64,000 nt of DNA from Clostridium aceticum. GTDB taxonomy: Bacteria; Bacillota; Clostridia; Peptostreptococcales; Natronincolaceae. Positions 42,958 to 52,295 of the stretch are shown here, piece after piece (within the stretch, counting starts at the first letter, position 1; each line of letters starts with the position of its first letter). The stretch is taken from positions 496,001 through 560,000 of the forward strand of contig NZ_CP009687.1 of assembly GCF_001042715.1 (NCBI RefSeq), in the 5' to 3' direction. The position numbers and the translations under genes are program-made. Under the pieces are notes generated by a model that saw only the letters and a program-made list of their open reading frames with translations, was not told the origin of the DNA and ran no database searches.

Positions 42958-45900
42958 ATGTTTCTTAACACAAATAATGGAAAAAGTGAGGATCATAAAA
43001 ATATATATCTAAAGGATATATTATTAACTCCAGAGGAACTAGAGAAGCATGCAAAAAAGATTGCCAAAAACCATACTGTATTTCATGAAAGTAGATCCTT
43101 AAAACATTTGGTGAAGAGATTAGATGAAAACTTTGAGCAAATTACCTTTATATATAAGAGTTTTAATGAGGCCTTAAAACATAAACAAGATTTATCTCCT
43201 GCTTCTGAGTGGCTTCTTGATAACTTTTATAAAGTGGAGGAACAAGTAAAAGAAGTAAGACAAAACCTACATAAAGAAAAATTCTTAAAACTTGATACAC
43301 TGAATAATGGTTTTCTAAAGGGATTTCCAAGAACCTATGCTATTGCTCTAGAATTCGTTGCTCACACGGAAGGAAAATTAGAGGAAAAACTGTTAATGAA
43401 TTATATTGAGTCTTATCAATCTCAAAGGGTTTTGAAAATCGCTGAGATTTGGTCTCTATCCCTAATGACTCGATGTGCTTTGATCGAAAATATTAGAAGG
43501 ATTTCTGAAAAAATCTATCATAATCATATAGAATGGGAAAAAGCTGAAAAGGTTGTAGGGTTATCGGAAAAAGAAATTTTACTTGCAGTGAAGGAAAATA
43601 TTGAGATAGATGGCAGAGGCAATGCTTCTTATGTGGAGCATTTGTTAAGGGTTTTAAGAAGAGAAGGTGTGGAGACGGGGGAAATCATCACCTATCTTGA
43701 AAAGAAATTAAAAGATTATAATACCTCTATAAAGGGATTAATTGAAGAAGAACATAGAGAACAGGCAGCAAAAAAAATAGCCATAGGAAACTCTATTACC
43801 AGTTTAAATGTTGTTGCTACAATAGACTGGAATGATATTTTTGAAAGTTTGAGTGTGGTAGAAGAAGTTTTAAAGGATGATCCTGCTGGCGTTTATCCTA
43901 AATTAGACTTTGATTCTCGAGACTATTATAGGAGTCATGTTGAAAAAATAGCTAAAAAACTAAAGGAACCAGAAACTAGAGTAGCAAGAAAGGCTGTGGA
44001 ATGTAGTGAAGATGCCAGTCAAACTTATGATGGGGATAAAAGAAAGCATGTAGGATTTTATCTGTTGGATGAGGGAAGAAAAACACTATTTGAGAGTTTA
44101 GGTCATGCAGCAGAAAAGGACACTTTCAAAAATAAACCGCTATCCACCTACTTGTTACCTATATCCCTTATTACCGCCTGTATTCTTTTGGCAGCTATTG
44201 CCTATAGCTTACGGTTTAGCACAAATGTAGGGGTGCTAATTTTAGCAGGGTTGGTTGTTCTTATTCCCGCCAGCGATATTGCTGTTACCTTCACAAACTG
44301 GCTTTTAACACATATGTTTCCTCCTACTCTTCTACCTAGGATTGAGTACAGAGAGGGAATGACAAGTGAGGTTGCCACGCTTGTGGTAGTTCCAACCCTG
44401 CTTCCTAATAAAGAAAGAGTAAAGGAAATCATGAGCCAGTTAGAGGTATTTTATCTTGCTAACAAAGAAGATCATCTCTACTTTGCTTTGGCGGGAGATT
44501 ATAAAGATACCGACCGAATGGAGTTACCAGAGGATCAAGGAATCATTGACGCAGGAATAGCAGCAGCTGAGAAGTTAAATAAAAAGTATGGAAAAGATAT
44601 TTTTTATTTCTTTCATAGAAAAAGAGAATTTTGTGAGAAACAAAAGAAATGGATGGGATGGGAAAGGAAAAGAGGTGCTCTTGTTGAACTGAATGAACTA
44701 ATAAAAGGTTCGAAGGAGACATCCTATAAGATTATATCAGGAAATACCGCAAACTTAAGGGAAATCAAATATGTCATTACCATTGATGCAGACACACAGT
44801 TGCCTATAGATGCGGCAAAAAAACTGATTGGTATAGCTAGCCATCCATTACACAAACCCATTGTTGATGAAGAAAAAGGAATTGTTGTTGAGGGCTATGG
44901 TCTCATACAGCCTAGAATTGGTGTAAATATAGAAAGTACAAACACCTCTTTTTTTACCAAGGTATTTGCAGGGCAAGGAGGAATAGATGCTTACACTGTG
45001 GCTAATTCAGATGTTTATCAGGATTTATTTGGAAGAGGAATTTTTACAGGGAAGGGCATCTATCATATAGATACTTTTACTAGCGTTTTAGAGGAAGCTA
45101 TTCCAGATCATACCGTATTGAGCCATGACTTATTAGAGGGTAGTTACGTAAGGACTGGCTTAGCCACTGATTTTGAATTGATTGACAATTATCCCTCTAA
45201 GTATAGTGCTTATATTATGAGATTACACCGATGGGTACGAGGAGACTGGCAGCTTATAAGATGGTTATTCCCCACAGTCAAAAACAGAAGAGGAGAAACT
45301 GTAAAAAACCCTCTTAGCCCTTTATCTAAATGGCAAATTGTAGATAACCTGAGAAGAAGTCTTGTGCCTATAGCTTTGCTGTTTTTATTGGCTTTAGGTA
45401 TGATGGTATTTCCAGGAGCAGCAATTTTTTGGATAGGCATTGGACTGCTTACGATTGCCTTTCCCTTATTAATTAGTCTTTACAACTATCTAAGAGAACA
45501 GCATTATAAAGCCATCAACGAAAGGTTAAATGCTGACTTAATTGTGGGATTAAAAGCCAGTCTGTATCAAGCGCTATTAACATTGATTTTTTTGCCTTAT
45601 CAGGCATATATGATGGGGGATGCTATTGTTCGTACCCTGTATCGTGTTTATATTTCAAAGGAAAATTTATTGGAATGGGTTACTGCAGCTGATGTGGAAA
45701 AAAATTTAAAAAATGATCAAAAAAGTTCTATAAAAAGGATGCAAAGCTCTATTCTTATTGCAGGAATAGTTTTCCTTGGGACTTTGTATGCCAATCCTTA
45801 TTATTTAGTGTATGCTATTCCCCTAGGTATTTTATGGATTGCGGCACCATTTATTGCTTTTGAGATTAGCAAAGAAATAGAGAAAGAGGAAGAAAAATTA

Positions 45901-48900
45901 GAAGAAAAGGAAGTCCAACAATTACGCAGAATTGCAAGAAAAACCTGGGCGTATTATGAAGATTTTGCAGGAGAAGAAAATAATTATCTTCCACCAGACA
46001 ATTACCAGGTTTTTCCTCCAAATGAACTGGCCTATAGGACTTCTCCAACAAACATTGGTTTTCTCTTAATGTCGATTCTGTCTGCAAGAGATTTTGGTTA
46101 TTTATCTACAGGAGACATGATTGATCGTATTGATAAGACCATGACAACGATAGAGAGAATGGACACCTGGAAAGGTCATCTTTATAATTGGTATGATACA
46201 AGAACCCTAGAGGTTTTAAGACCCTATTATATATCTACTGTAGATAGCGGCAACTTCATCAGCTATTTAATTACAGTAAAGGAGGGGCTAAAGGAGTACT
46301 TAGAAAAACCTCTTATAGATAAAAAAATCCTACAGGGTTTAGTAGATACCCTGCTGTTGGTAGAAAGTACAGATAGGTATTCCCTAAAAGAACTATTAAA
46401 AAGCGAAACTGTAGACTTAAATGAATTTATAGAGAAGATTGAAATGCTTCATGCAACCCAAGAAATAGGAGAGTCCGGTTGGAAACGAAGATTTGATGAT
46501 ACGGTAAATAGTTTTAGAAAAGAGTTAAAAATCTTTTTTCCTTCAAAAGACATGTTAAGCAGTCGACGAAAACTATCAAATCTAGGGGACCTGTCTTTGC
46601 TGGAGTTAAGGGAAACCTATGCAAATATACTTTCTAAAACAAAGAATAAGAAAGAAGATGAACTTGCTAAGGAACTGCTGGAAAAAGTACGTCATATAGA
46701 GAGTGCCATTAATAAAGTAAATGGTTTGATAAAAAGAATGACAGATGTAATAGATGCAGCAGAGTTTGTACATTTATATGATCCTAAAAGACATCTGTTT
46801 TCTATTGGATACAGTGTTGATGAAGAGAGACTTACCAACGCTTATTATGACCTATTGGCTTCGGAAGTAAGAACAACCAGTTACTTAGCGATAGCTAGAA
46901 AAGAAGTGCCTAAAAAACACTGGTTTAAGCTTGGAAGGGCTATGTCTATCATTGAGGGACACAGAGGTCTGGTGTCTTGGACAGGAACAATGTTTGAGTA
47001 TTTTATGCCCTACTTGGTAATGAAAAACTATGAAAACACATTGATCGAGGAGAGCTATGCCACTGCTGTAAAAGCACAAAAACTCTACTGTCAACAAAGA
47101 AAAGTTCCTTGGGGTATCTCTGAATCTGGATATTATGCCTTTGACATGGCCCTAAACTATCAGTATAAAGCCTTCGGTATACCAGATTTAGGTCTAAAGA
47201 GGGGATTAGCAAAGGATATGGTAATCTCGCCGTACTCTACTTTTCTAGCCCTGCCCTTTGCACCGAAGGAGGCTATGGAGAATATTCACGAATTAATCAA
47301 AGAAGATTTAGAGGCAGAGTATGGTTTCTATGAGGCAAAGGATTATACACCAAGGAAAGTAACAGAAAGTAAAAATGGCGAGGTTGTAAAAAGCTTTATG
47401 GCCCATCACCAAGGTATGATTTTTGCCTCCTTAGACAACTTTTTAAATAACAATATTATGCAGGAAAGATTTCATCGAGATCCTGTTGTTCGAGCAGGAG
47501 AAATACTGTTACAGGAACGTATTCCATTGAGAATGATCATTACGAAACAATATAAAGAATCGGTGGAGCCTTTAAAGAAAGAAGAGAGAAGCTACGAAAG
47601 AATGGTGGCTACCTATAGTATGCCAGAAAACACCTTACCTAAATGTCATCTCCTATCCAATGGCAGGTATTCGGTGATGCTTACCAATATTGGAACTGGT
47701 TACAGCAAAATGGAAAAGTTACAGGTCACCAGATGGAGGGAAGATGCAATCCATGGAAAGGATGGCACACATATTTTTATTCACAACCTTAATAGTAATA
47801 AGCTATGGACAACATCCAAGGAGCCTATTGTCTCAGAGCCAGACGAGTATAAGGTGAAGTTTCTTCAAGACAAGGTATCCTTCCTTCGCACTGATGAAGG
47901 TATAGACACCCATACAGAAGTTGTTGTATCTCCAGAGGATGATGTAGAGATCAGAAAAGTTACATTGACCAACCATGGAAATGAAACAACCAACATAGAG
48001 GTCACTAGTTATTTTGAAACAGTCTTGACATACCAGGCAGCGGACGTTGCTCACCCTGCCTTCAGTAATCTTTTTGTGAGAACAGAGGTATTACCTGAGT
48101 ATGATGGATTGATCGCCTCTAGAAGACCAAGGGAACATGGTCAGGAAACCAAATGGATTTTCCATGCTGTCACTGTAGACGGCGAAACTATGGGGGGACT
48201 TGAATATGAAACCAACAGGGGGGCTTTTATAGGTAGAGGCAGGAATATCACCAATGCTATTGGGCTGAAACAACCGCTAAGCGGCACAGCAGGGATTGTT
48301 CTTGATCCCATCATGAGTTTAAGAAAAACCGTAAAAGTGCCAGCAGGTAAATCTGTTACTATCTCCTTTATTACAGGTATTCACAATACTAAGGAGGAAG
48401 TCATCAAACTAGTAAAAAAGTACAGAGATTATGCCGCTTTGCAACGTTCTTTCCAATTGGCGATTACTAGAAGTCAAGTAGAAGCCAGCTACTTAAACTT
48501 AAAATCAGCGGAGATGAAGCTTTATCAAGAAATGATTTCCTCCATTATTTACTTGAGTCCTATAAGAAGAAAGTACGAGAATGTACTAAAGGAGAATACC
48601 AAAGCTCAGTCTAGCCTTTGGGCTTATGGTATATCAGGGGATTTACCTATTGTGTTAGCAACAATTAAAAGTGCAGAGGATATTGATACCATCAACCAGC
48701 TGCTAAAAGCACACGAATATTGGAGAGTGAAGGGTTTAAGTGTGGATCTTGTTATATTAAATGAAGATGAGAGTAATTATCTACAACCGTTACAACAGCT
48801 AATTCACGATAGGGTTTTTGCAAGTCAGGGGAGATACTTATTGGATCAACCAGGAGGTATTTTTATCCGTAGTGCCGATGTGATACCTCAAGAGGATCAG

Positions 48901-51453
48901 GTCCTCTTGTATGCTGTAGCTAGAATCGTTATCAAGGCAGAAGCTGGTTTTCTCCAAAATCAATTAGAATTTCTGCAAGAAGATGCTGTAGAAAAGGTGA
49001 AAGTTTTTACTAAAGAAAAACAGCAATATTTAAGTAAAGACGAAATCTTAGATTTAGATTACTACAATGGCTACGGAGGATTTAGCAAGGATGGAAGGCA
49101 GTATATTATTAGGCTGAAGGAAAACCTCTATACGCCTGCTCCTTGGATTAATGTTGTAGCCAACAAAGATTTTGGTTTTACTGTTTCAGAAAGAGGCTCT
49201 AGTTTTACCTGGGGAGAAAACAGTAGAGAAAATAAGCTAACTCCTTGGTCCAATGATCCTGTTTCTGATCCCTCTGGAGAGATTGTCTACCTAAGAGATG
49301 AGGAAACTGGGGAAGTCTGGTCCATCACTGCTTCTCCTATCAGGGAAAAGGAGAGCTATACAATTGCCCATGGATTAGGTTACTCAACCTTCCAACATCA
49401 TAGCCAAGGGATCTTACAAGAACTGACGATGTTTGTTCCCAAGGAGGATACTGTAAAAATAAACCTAATAAAATTAAAAAATAACAGTAATACCAACAGA
49501 AAATTGACACTAACCTACTATTTAAGACCAGTGATGGGGGTCAGTGATCAAGTGACGCAGCAGCATATCGTGACACAAAAAGATGAAAACACAGATACAG
49601 TGCTTATAAGAAATCCATATAATTCTGACTTCCCAGGTAGAATAGCTTTTGCAACTGTTTCAGAGAAGATAGGCTCTTATACCTGTGACCGACAAGAATT
49701 TATAGGTTTCGAAGGAAGTTTAAGTGACCCTGCTGCATTGAAAAGAGAAGGATTTTCTAATAAAGCAGGGGCAGGATATGATCCTTGTGTGGCTCTCCAA
49801 GTAATAGTAAACCTTCAGGCAAACGCAGAAAGAGAAATAGTATGCTTGTTTGGTCAAAGTGAAAATATCGAAGAAATCAATAGAATGGTCAATCAATATA
49901 AAAATATCAACAACAGCAAAAATGCTTTGGAGGAAGTAAAAAACTATTGGTTGGAGTTGGTGGATACAATTCAAGTAAAAACCCCAGATCTATCCATGAA
50001 TCTGATGTTAAATCAATGGCTTCTATATCAAACCATATCCTGTAGAATATGGGCAAGATCTGCTTTTTATCAGTCAGGAGGAGCTTACGGGTTTAGAGAT
50101 CAGCTTCAAGATGCAATGAATATGGTATATCCTTTAGCGGAAGCTACAAGAGAACAAATTTTATTACATTGTGCCCATCAGTTTGTAGAGGGAGATGTAC
50201 AACACTGGTGGCATCCAGGTGCAGGGGACAAAGGAATACGAACTCGCTTTTCTGACGATTTATTATGGTTGCCCTTTGCTGTAGTAGAATATCTTCATAA
50301 TACAGGGGACTACAGTATCTTAGAGGAGGAAGTACAGTTCTTAGAGGAAGAACCTTTAAGAGAGCATGAGGATGAAAGATATGGCATACCGAGAATTTCA
50401 GAAGAAAAAGCCTCTGTATATGAACACTGTATTAGAGCTATTGAAAGAGGTTTGCAATTTGGAGAAAATGGCATACCTTTAATGGGTTCTGGTGACTGGA
50501 ACGATGGTATGAATACAGTTGGCAACAAAGGAAAAGGTGAAAGTGTATGGCTAGGTTGGTTTTTATACACCATCCTAAATGGATTTGCTGAAGTCTGTAA
50601 TAGGATGCAGGAAGAAGAGCGAAGTAAGAGATATATAGACTTTGCTAAAAAGATTGCAGAAGCTATAGAAAAAAATGCTTGGGACGGAGGATGGTATATC
50701 CGAGCCTTTTACGATGATGGAAGTCCATTAGGTTCTTCACAAAACACTGAGTGTAAAATTGATTCTTTGGCTCAGTCCTGGTCCATTATTTCTGAAGGCG
50801 GCAGAGAGGACCGAAGCAAGAAGGCTATGGAGGCTGTAGAACAATACTTAGTGAAGAAGGATGAAGGGTTAATCCTTCTCTTTACGCCACCTTTTGATAA
50901 AAGTGAACAAAATCCTGGTTACATCAAAGGTTATGTTCCTGGGGTAAGAGAAAATGGTGGTCAGTATACCCATGCAGCCACTTGGGTAATTAAAGCCTTC
51001 GCCATGGCAGGAGAAGGTGATAAGGCTTGGGAGCTTTTTAATCTTATTAATCCCATCAATCACACCAGAACCTCTCTTGAGTGTGCCACCTATAAACTAG
51101 AGCCCTATGTGATGGCGGCAGACGTATATGCTGTCAGTCCTCATACTGGCAGAGGTGGATGGAGCTGGTATACCGGGGTTTCGGGATGGATGTATAAGGT
51201 TGGTGTAGAGTCTATACTAGGTCTTAAAAAGAATGAAGACAAACTATTTATTGATCCATGTATACCGAAGGATTGGCAGCAATATGAGATGAGATATAGG
51301 TATAAAAACACCTACTACCATATCACTGTAAAGAATCCTAATGGAACAAATCATCAGGTGAAGGAAATTCAACTGGATGGCATTAAAGTGCAGGAGGAAT
51401 ACATCCTTTTAGTAGACGATCAGAAGGAGCATAAAGTTGAGGTAATGTTATAA
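42958..51453 (+). CDS. Cyclic beta-1,2-glucan synthase-like protein (NdvB family), 2831 residues
   Basis: Giant membrane enzyme. Order: N-terminal region (1-390); two transmembrane helices (about 398-445); GT84-type glycosyltransferase with the DxD-like DADTQLP (about 609) and QLIRW (about 764); further helices (about 805-930); a glycoamylase-like domain (about 1030-1500, MAHHQGM near 1480) corresponding to the cyclisation domain of such synthases; then GH94-type phosphorylase modules (about 1590-2770) with catalytic SGDWNDGMN near 2510. This is the full NdvB/ChvB layout. Family members polymerise UDP-glucose to beta-1,2-glucan, trim it by phosphorolysis and cyclise it. The size equals proteobacterial homologues and there is no break. 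The actual product here (cyclic glucan or linear oligosaccharide) cannot be told from sequence. Confidence 0.88.
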   Translation: MFLNTNNGKSEDHKNIYLKDILLTPEELEKHAKKIAKNHTVFHESRSLKHLVKRLDENFEQITFIYKSFNEALKHKQDLSPASEWLLDNFYKVEEQVKEVRQNLHKEKFLKLDTLNNGFLKGFPRTYAIALEFVAHTEGKLEEKLLMNYIESYQSQRVLKIAEIWSLSLMTRCALIENIRRISEKIYHNHIEWEKAEKVVGLSEKEILLAVKENIEIDGRGNASYVEHLLRVLRREGVETGEIITYLEKKLKDYNTSIKGLIEEEHREQAAKKIAIGNSITSLNVVATIDWNDIFESLSVVEEVLKDDPAGVYPKLDFDSRDYYRSHVEKIAKKLKEPETRVARKAVECSEDASQTYDGDKRKHVGFYLLDEGRKTLFESLGHAAEKDTFKNKPLSTYLLPISLITACILLAAIAYSLRFSTNVGVLILAGLVVLIPASDIAVTFTNWLLTHMFPPTLLPRIEYREGMTSEVATLVVVPTLLPNKERVKEIMSQLEVFYLANKEDHLYFALAGDYKDTDRMELPEDQGIIDAGIAAAEKLNKKYGKDIFYFFHRKREFCEKQKKWMGWERKRGALVELNELIKGSKETSYKIISGNTANLREIKYVITIDADTQLPIDAAKKLIGIASHPLHKPIVDEEKGIVVEGYGLIQPRIGVNIESTNTSFFTKVFAGQGGIDAYTVANSDVYQDLFGRGIFTGKGIYHIDTFTSVLEEAIPDHTVLSHDLLEGSYVRTGLATDFELIDNYPSKYSAYIMRLHRWVRGDWQLIRWLFPTVKNRRGETVKNPLSPLSKWQIVDNLRRSLVPIALLFLLALGMMVFPGAAIFWIGIGLLTIAFPLLISLYNYLREQHYKAINERLNADLIVGLKASLYQALLTLIFLPYQAYMMGDAIVRTLYRVYISKENLLEWVTAADVEKNLKNDQKSSIKRMQSSILIAGIVFLGTLYANPYYLVYAIPLGILWIAAPFIAFEISKEIEKEEEKLEEKEVQQLRRIARKTWAYYEDFAGEENNYLPPDNYQVFPPNELAYRTSPTNIGFLLMSILSARDFGYLSTGDMIDRIDKTMTTIERMDTWKGHLYNWYDTRTLEVLRPYYISTVDSGNFISYLITVKEGLKEYLEKPLIDKKILQGLVDTLLLVESTDRYSLKELLKSETVDLNEFIEKIEMLHATQEIGESGWKRRFDDTVNSFRKELKIFFPSKDMLSSRRKLSNLGDLSLLELRETYANILSKTKNKKEDELAKELLEKVRHIESAINKVNGLIKRMTDVIDAAEFVHLYDPKRHLFSIGYSVDEERLTNAYYDLLASEVRTTSYLAIARKEVPKKHWFKLGRAMSIIEGHRGLVSWTGTMFEYFMPYLVMKNYENTLIEESYATAVKAQKLYCQQRKVPWGISESGYYAFDMALNYQYKAFGIPDLGLKRGLAKDMVISPYSTFLALPFAPKEAMENIHELIKEDLEAEYGFYEAKDYTPRKVTESKNGEVVKSFMAHHQGMIFASLDNFLNNNIMQERFHRDPVVRAGEILLQERIPLRMIITKQYKESVEPLKKEERSYERMVATYSMPENTLPKCHLLSNGRYSVMLTNIGTGYSKMEKLQVTRWREDAIHGKDGTHIFIHNLNSNKLWTTSKEPIVSEPDEYKVKFLQDKVSFLRTDEGIDTHTEVVVSPEDDVEIRKVTLTNHGNETTNIEVTSYFETVLTYQAADVAHPAFSNLFVRTEVLPEYDGLIASRRPREHGQETKWIFHAVTVDGETMGGLEYETNRGAFIGRGRNITNAIGLKQPLSGTAGIVLDPIMSLRKTVKVPAGKSVTISFITGIHNTKEEVIKLVKKYRDYAALQRSFQLAITRSQVEASYLNLKSAEMKLYQEMISSIIYLSPIRRKYENVLKENTKAQSSLWAYGISGDLPIVLATIKSAEDIDTINQLLKAHEYWRVKGLSVDLVILNEDESNYLQPLQQLIHDRVFASQGRYLLDQPGGIFIRSADVIPQEDQVLLYAVARIVIKAEAGFLQNQLEFLQEDAVEKVKVFTKEKQQYLSKDEILDLDYYNGYGGFSKDGRQYIIRLKENLYTPAPWINVVANKDFGFTVSERGSSFTWGENSRENKLTPWSNDPVSDPSGEIVYLRDEETGEVWSITASPIREKESYTIAHGLGYSTFQHHSQGILQELTMFVPKEDTVKINLIKLKNNSNTNRKLTLTYYLRPVMGVSDQVTQQHIVTQKDENTDTVLIRNPYNSDFPGRIAFATVSEKIGSYTCDRQEFIGFEGSLSDPAALKREGFSNKAGAGYDPCVALQVIVNLQANAEREIVCLFGQSENIEEINRMVNQYKNINNSKNALEEVKNYWLELVDTIQVKTPDLSMNLMLNQWLLYQTISCRIWARSAFYQSGGAYGFRDQLQDAMNMVYPLAEATREQILLHCAHQFVEGDVQHWWHPGAGDKGIRTRFSDDLLWLPFAVVEYLHNTGDYSILEEEVQFLEEEPLREHEDERYGIPRISEEKASVYEHCIRAIERGLQFGENGIPLMGSGDWNDGMNTVGNKGKGESVWLGWFLYTILNGFAEVCNRMQEEERSKRYIDFAKKIAEAIEKNAWDGGWYIRAFYDDGSPLGSSQNTECKIDSLAQSWSIISEGGREDRSKKAMEAVEQYLVKKDEGLILLFTPPFDKSEQNPGYIKGYVPGVRENGGQYTHAATWVIKAFAMAGEGDKAWELFNLINPINHTRTSLECATYKLEPYVMAADVYAVSPHTGRGGWSWYTGVSGWMYKVGVESILGLKKNEDKLFIDPCIPKDWQQYEMRYRYKNTYYHITVKNPNGTNHQVKEIQLDGIKVQEEYILLVDDQKEHKVEVML

Positions 51454-51458
51454 ATTTC

Positions 51459-51490
51459 AATGACCACTATCACTATAGTGGTCATTTTTC
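51459..51490 (+). terminator. Terminator after the glucan synthase gene
   Basis: Twelve-bp stem (51459-51470 with 51475-51486), four-base loop, T-run. Confidence 0.9.
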
Positions 51491-51518
51491 TAATGGTTCC
51501 ACAGGAAACATTTGGAGT

Positions 51519-52136
51519 CTAAATTTTATAGTGCAGTACCATAAAAATATTGCCACGAATTTCTCTAACCAATATAAAGTGTTCAAACATTTTTTTAAGA
51601 ATCGTAATCATTTCACCTTTTGAAAGTTTTGATTGAATTTCATTTGCAATTTCATAAACATCCACATCCCCTTTGTACCAATTGAAGCTTTGTAATTTAT
51701 AGGATTGTACATCATTCAGCAAAGCAAGGGGTATGGTTGCAAAAATATTACCACCAGAAACCTCATGGGCTTGCCAGAACTTATTGTGGAGATCAAATAC
51801 ACCACTTGATTTTAAGTCAGAAGTCCGCATCATAGAAAATCTCTCTAAATAATCACCATCATAATAGTTTTTTGTGGTGACAGGTTTATATAAAAAGGTT
51901 TCTTCTGCGATTTTTTCCATTTTCATATTTAGATCGCTGACTTGTGATGTACCTTCTTTACGATTTTTCATGCTCAGTAAATGATTTTTGTAAGCGGCAG
52001 CAGCTGCTGCTAATTCTTCCAATAAGCCTATATCTGAGTCGGTATATGTATTTTCTTCTAAAGCCTTTGCAATACTTTTGATCTTATAAAGTTCCTTATG
52101 CAAATCAGCCACCATCCCTGATAAGAATAAATTCAT
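51519..52136 (-). CDS. Uncharacterised protein downstream of the ABC exporter
   Basis: Protein of about 205 residues, soluble, with a helical, charged N-terminal half (DLHKELYKIKSIAKALEEN, then an Ala-rich LLEELAAAAAAY) and an aromatic-rich second half. I recognise no family. The open frame extends up to 52259, but that stretch overlaps the terminator of the upstream operon (52247-52278) and a TATACTATAAT -10-like sequence (about 52143-52153). The real start is therefore likely near 52136 or 52115; no good ribosome site is seen at either, and a leaderless mRNA is possible. Confidence 0.6.
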   Translation of the reverse strand: MNLFLSGMVADLHKELYKIKSIAKALEENTYTDSDIGLLEELAAAAAAYKNHLLSMKNRKEGTSQVSDLNMKMEKIAEETFLYKPVTTKNYYDGDYLERFSMMRTSDLKSSGVFDLHNKFWQAHEVSGGNIFATIPLALLNDVQSYKLQSFNWYKGDVDVYEIANEIQSKLSKGEMITILKKMFEHFILVREIRGNIFMVLHYKI

Positions 52137-52240
52137 AGTTCTATTATAGTATAGATTTGAGAATAAAAAAACAAATTCCATAGCATAAATAGACATATTT
52201 TTTAAAAATAAGACAATAAAGAGCATTATCACAAAGAAGC

Positions 52241-52278
52241 AAAAAAGGGATGAATTCATGACACCATGAATTCATCCC
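52241..52278 (-). terminator. Terminator of the GntR/ABC operon
   Basis: Fourteen-bp perfect stem (52247-52260 with 52265-52278), ACAC loop; on the minus strand it is followed by six T. Confidence 0.92.
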
Positions 52279-52295
52279 TAAATTATAACGGAATT

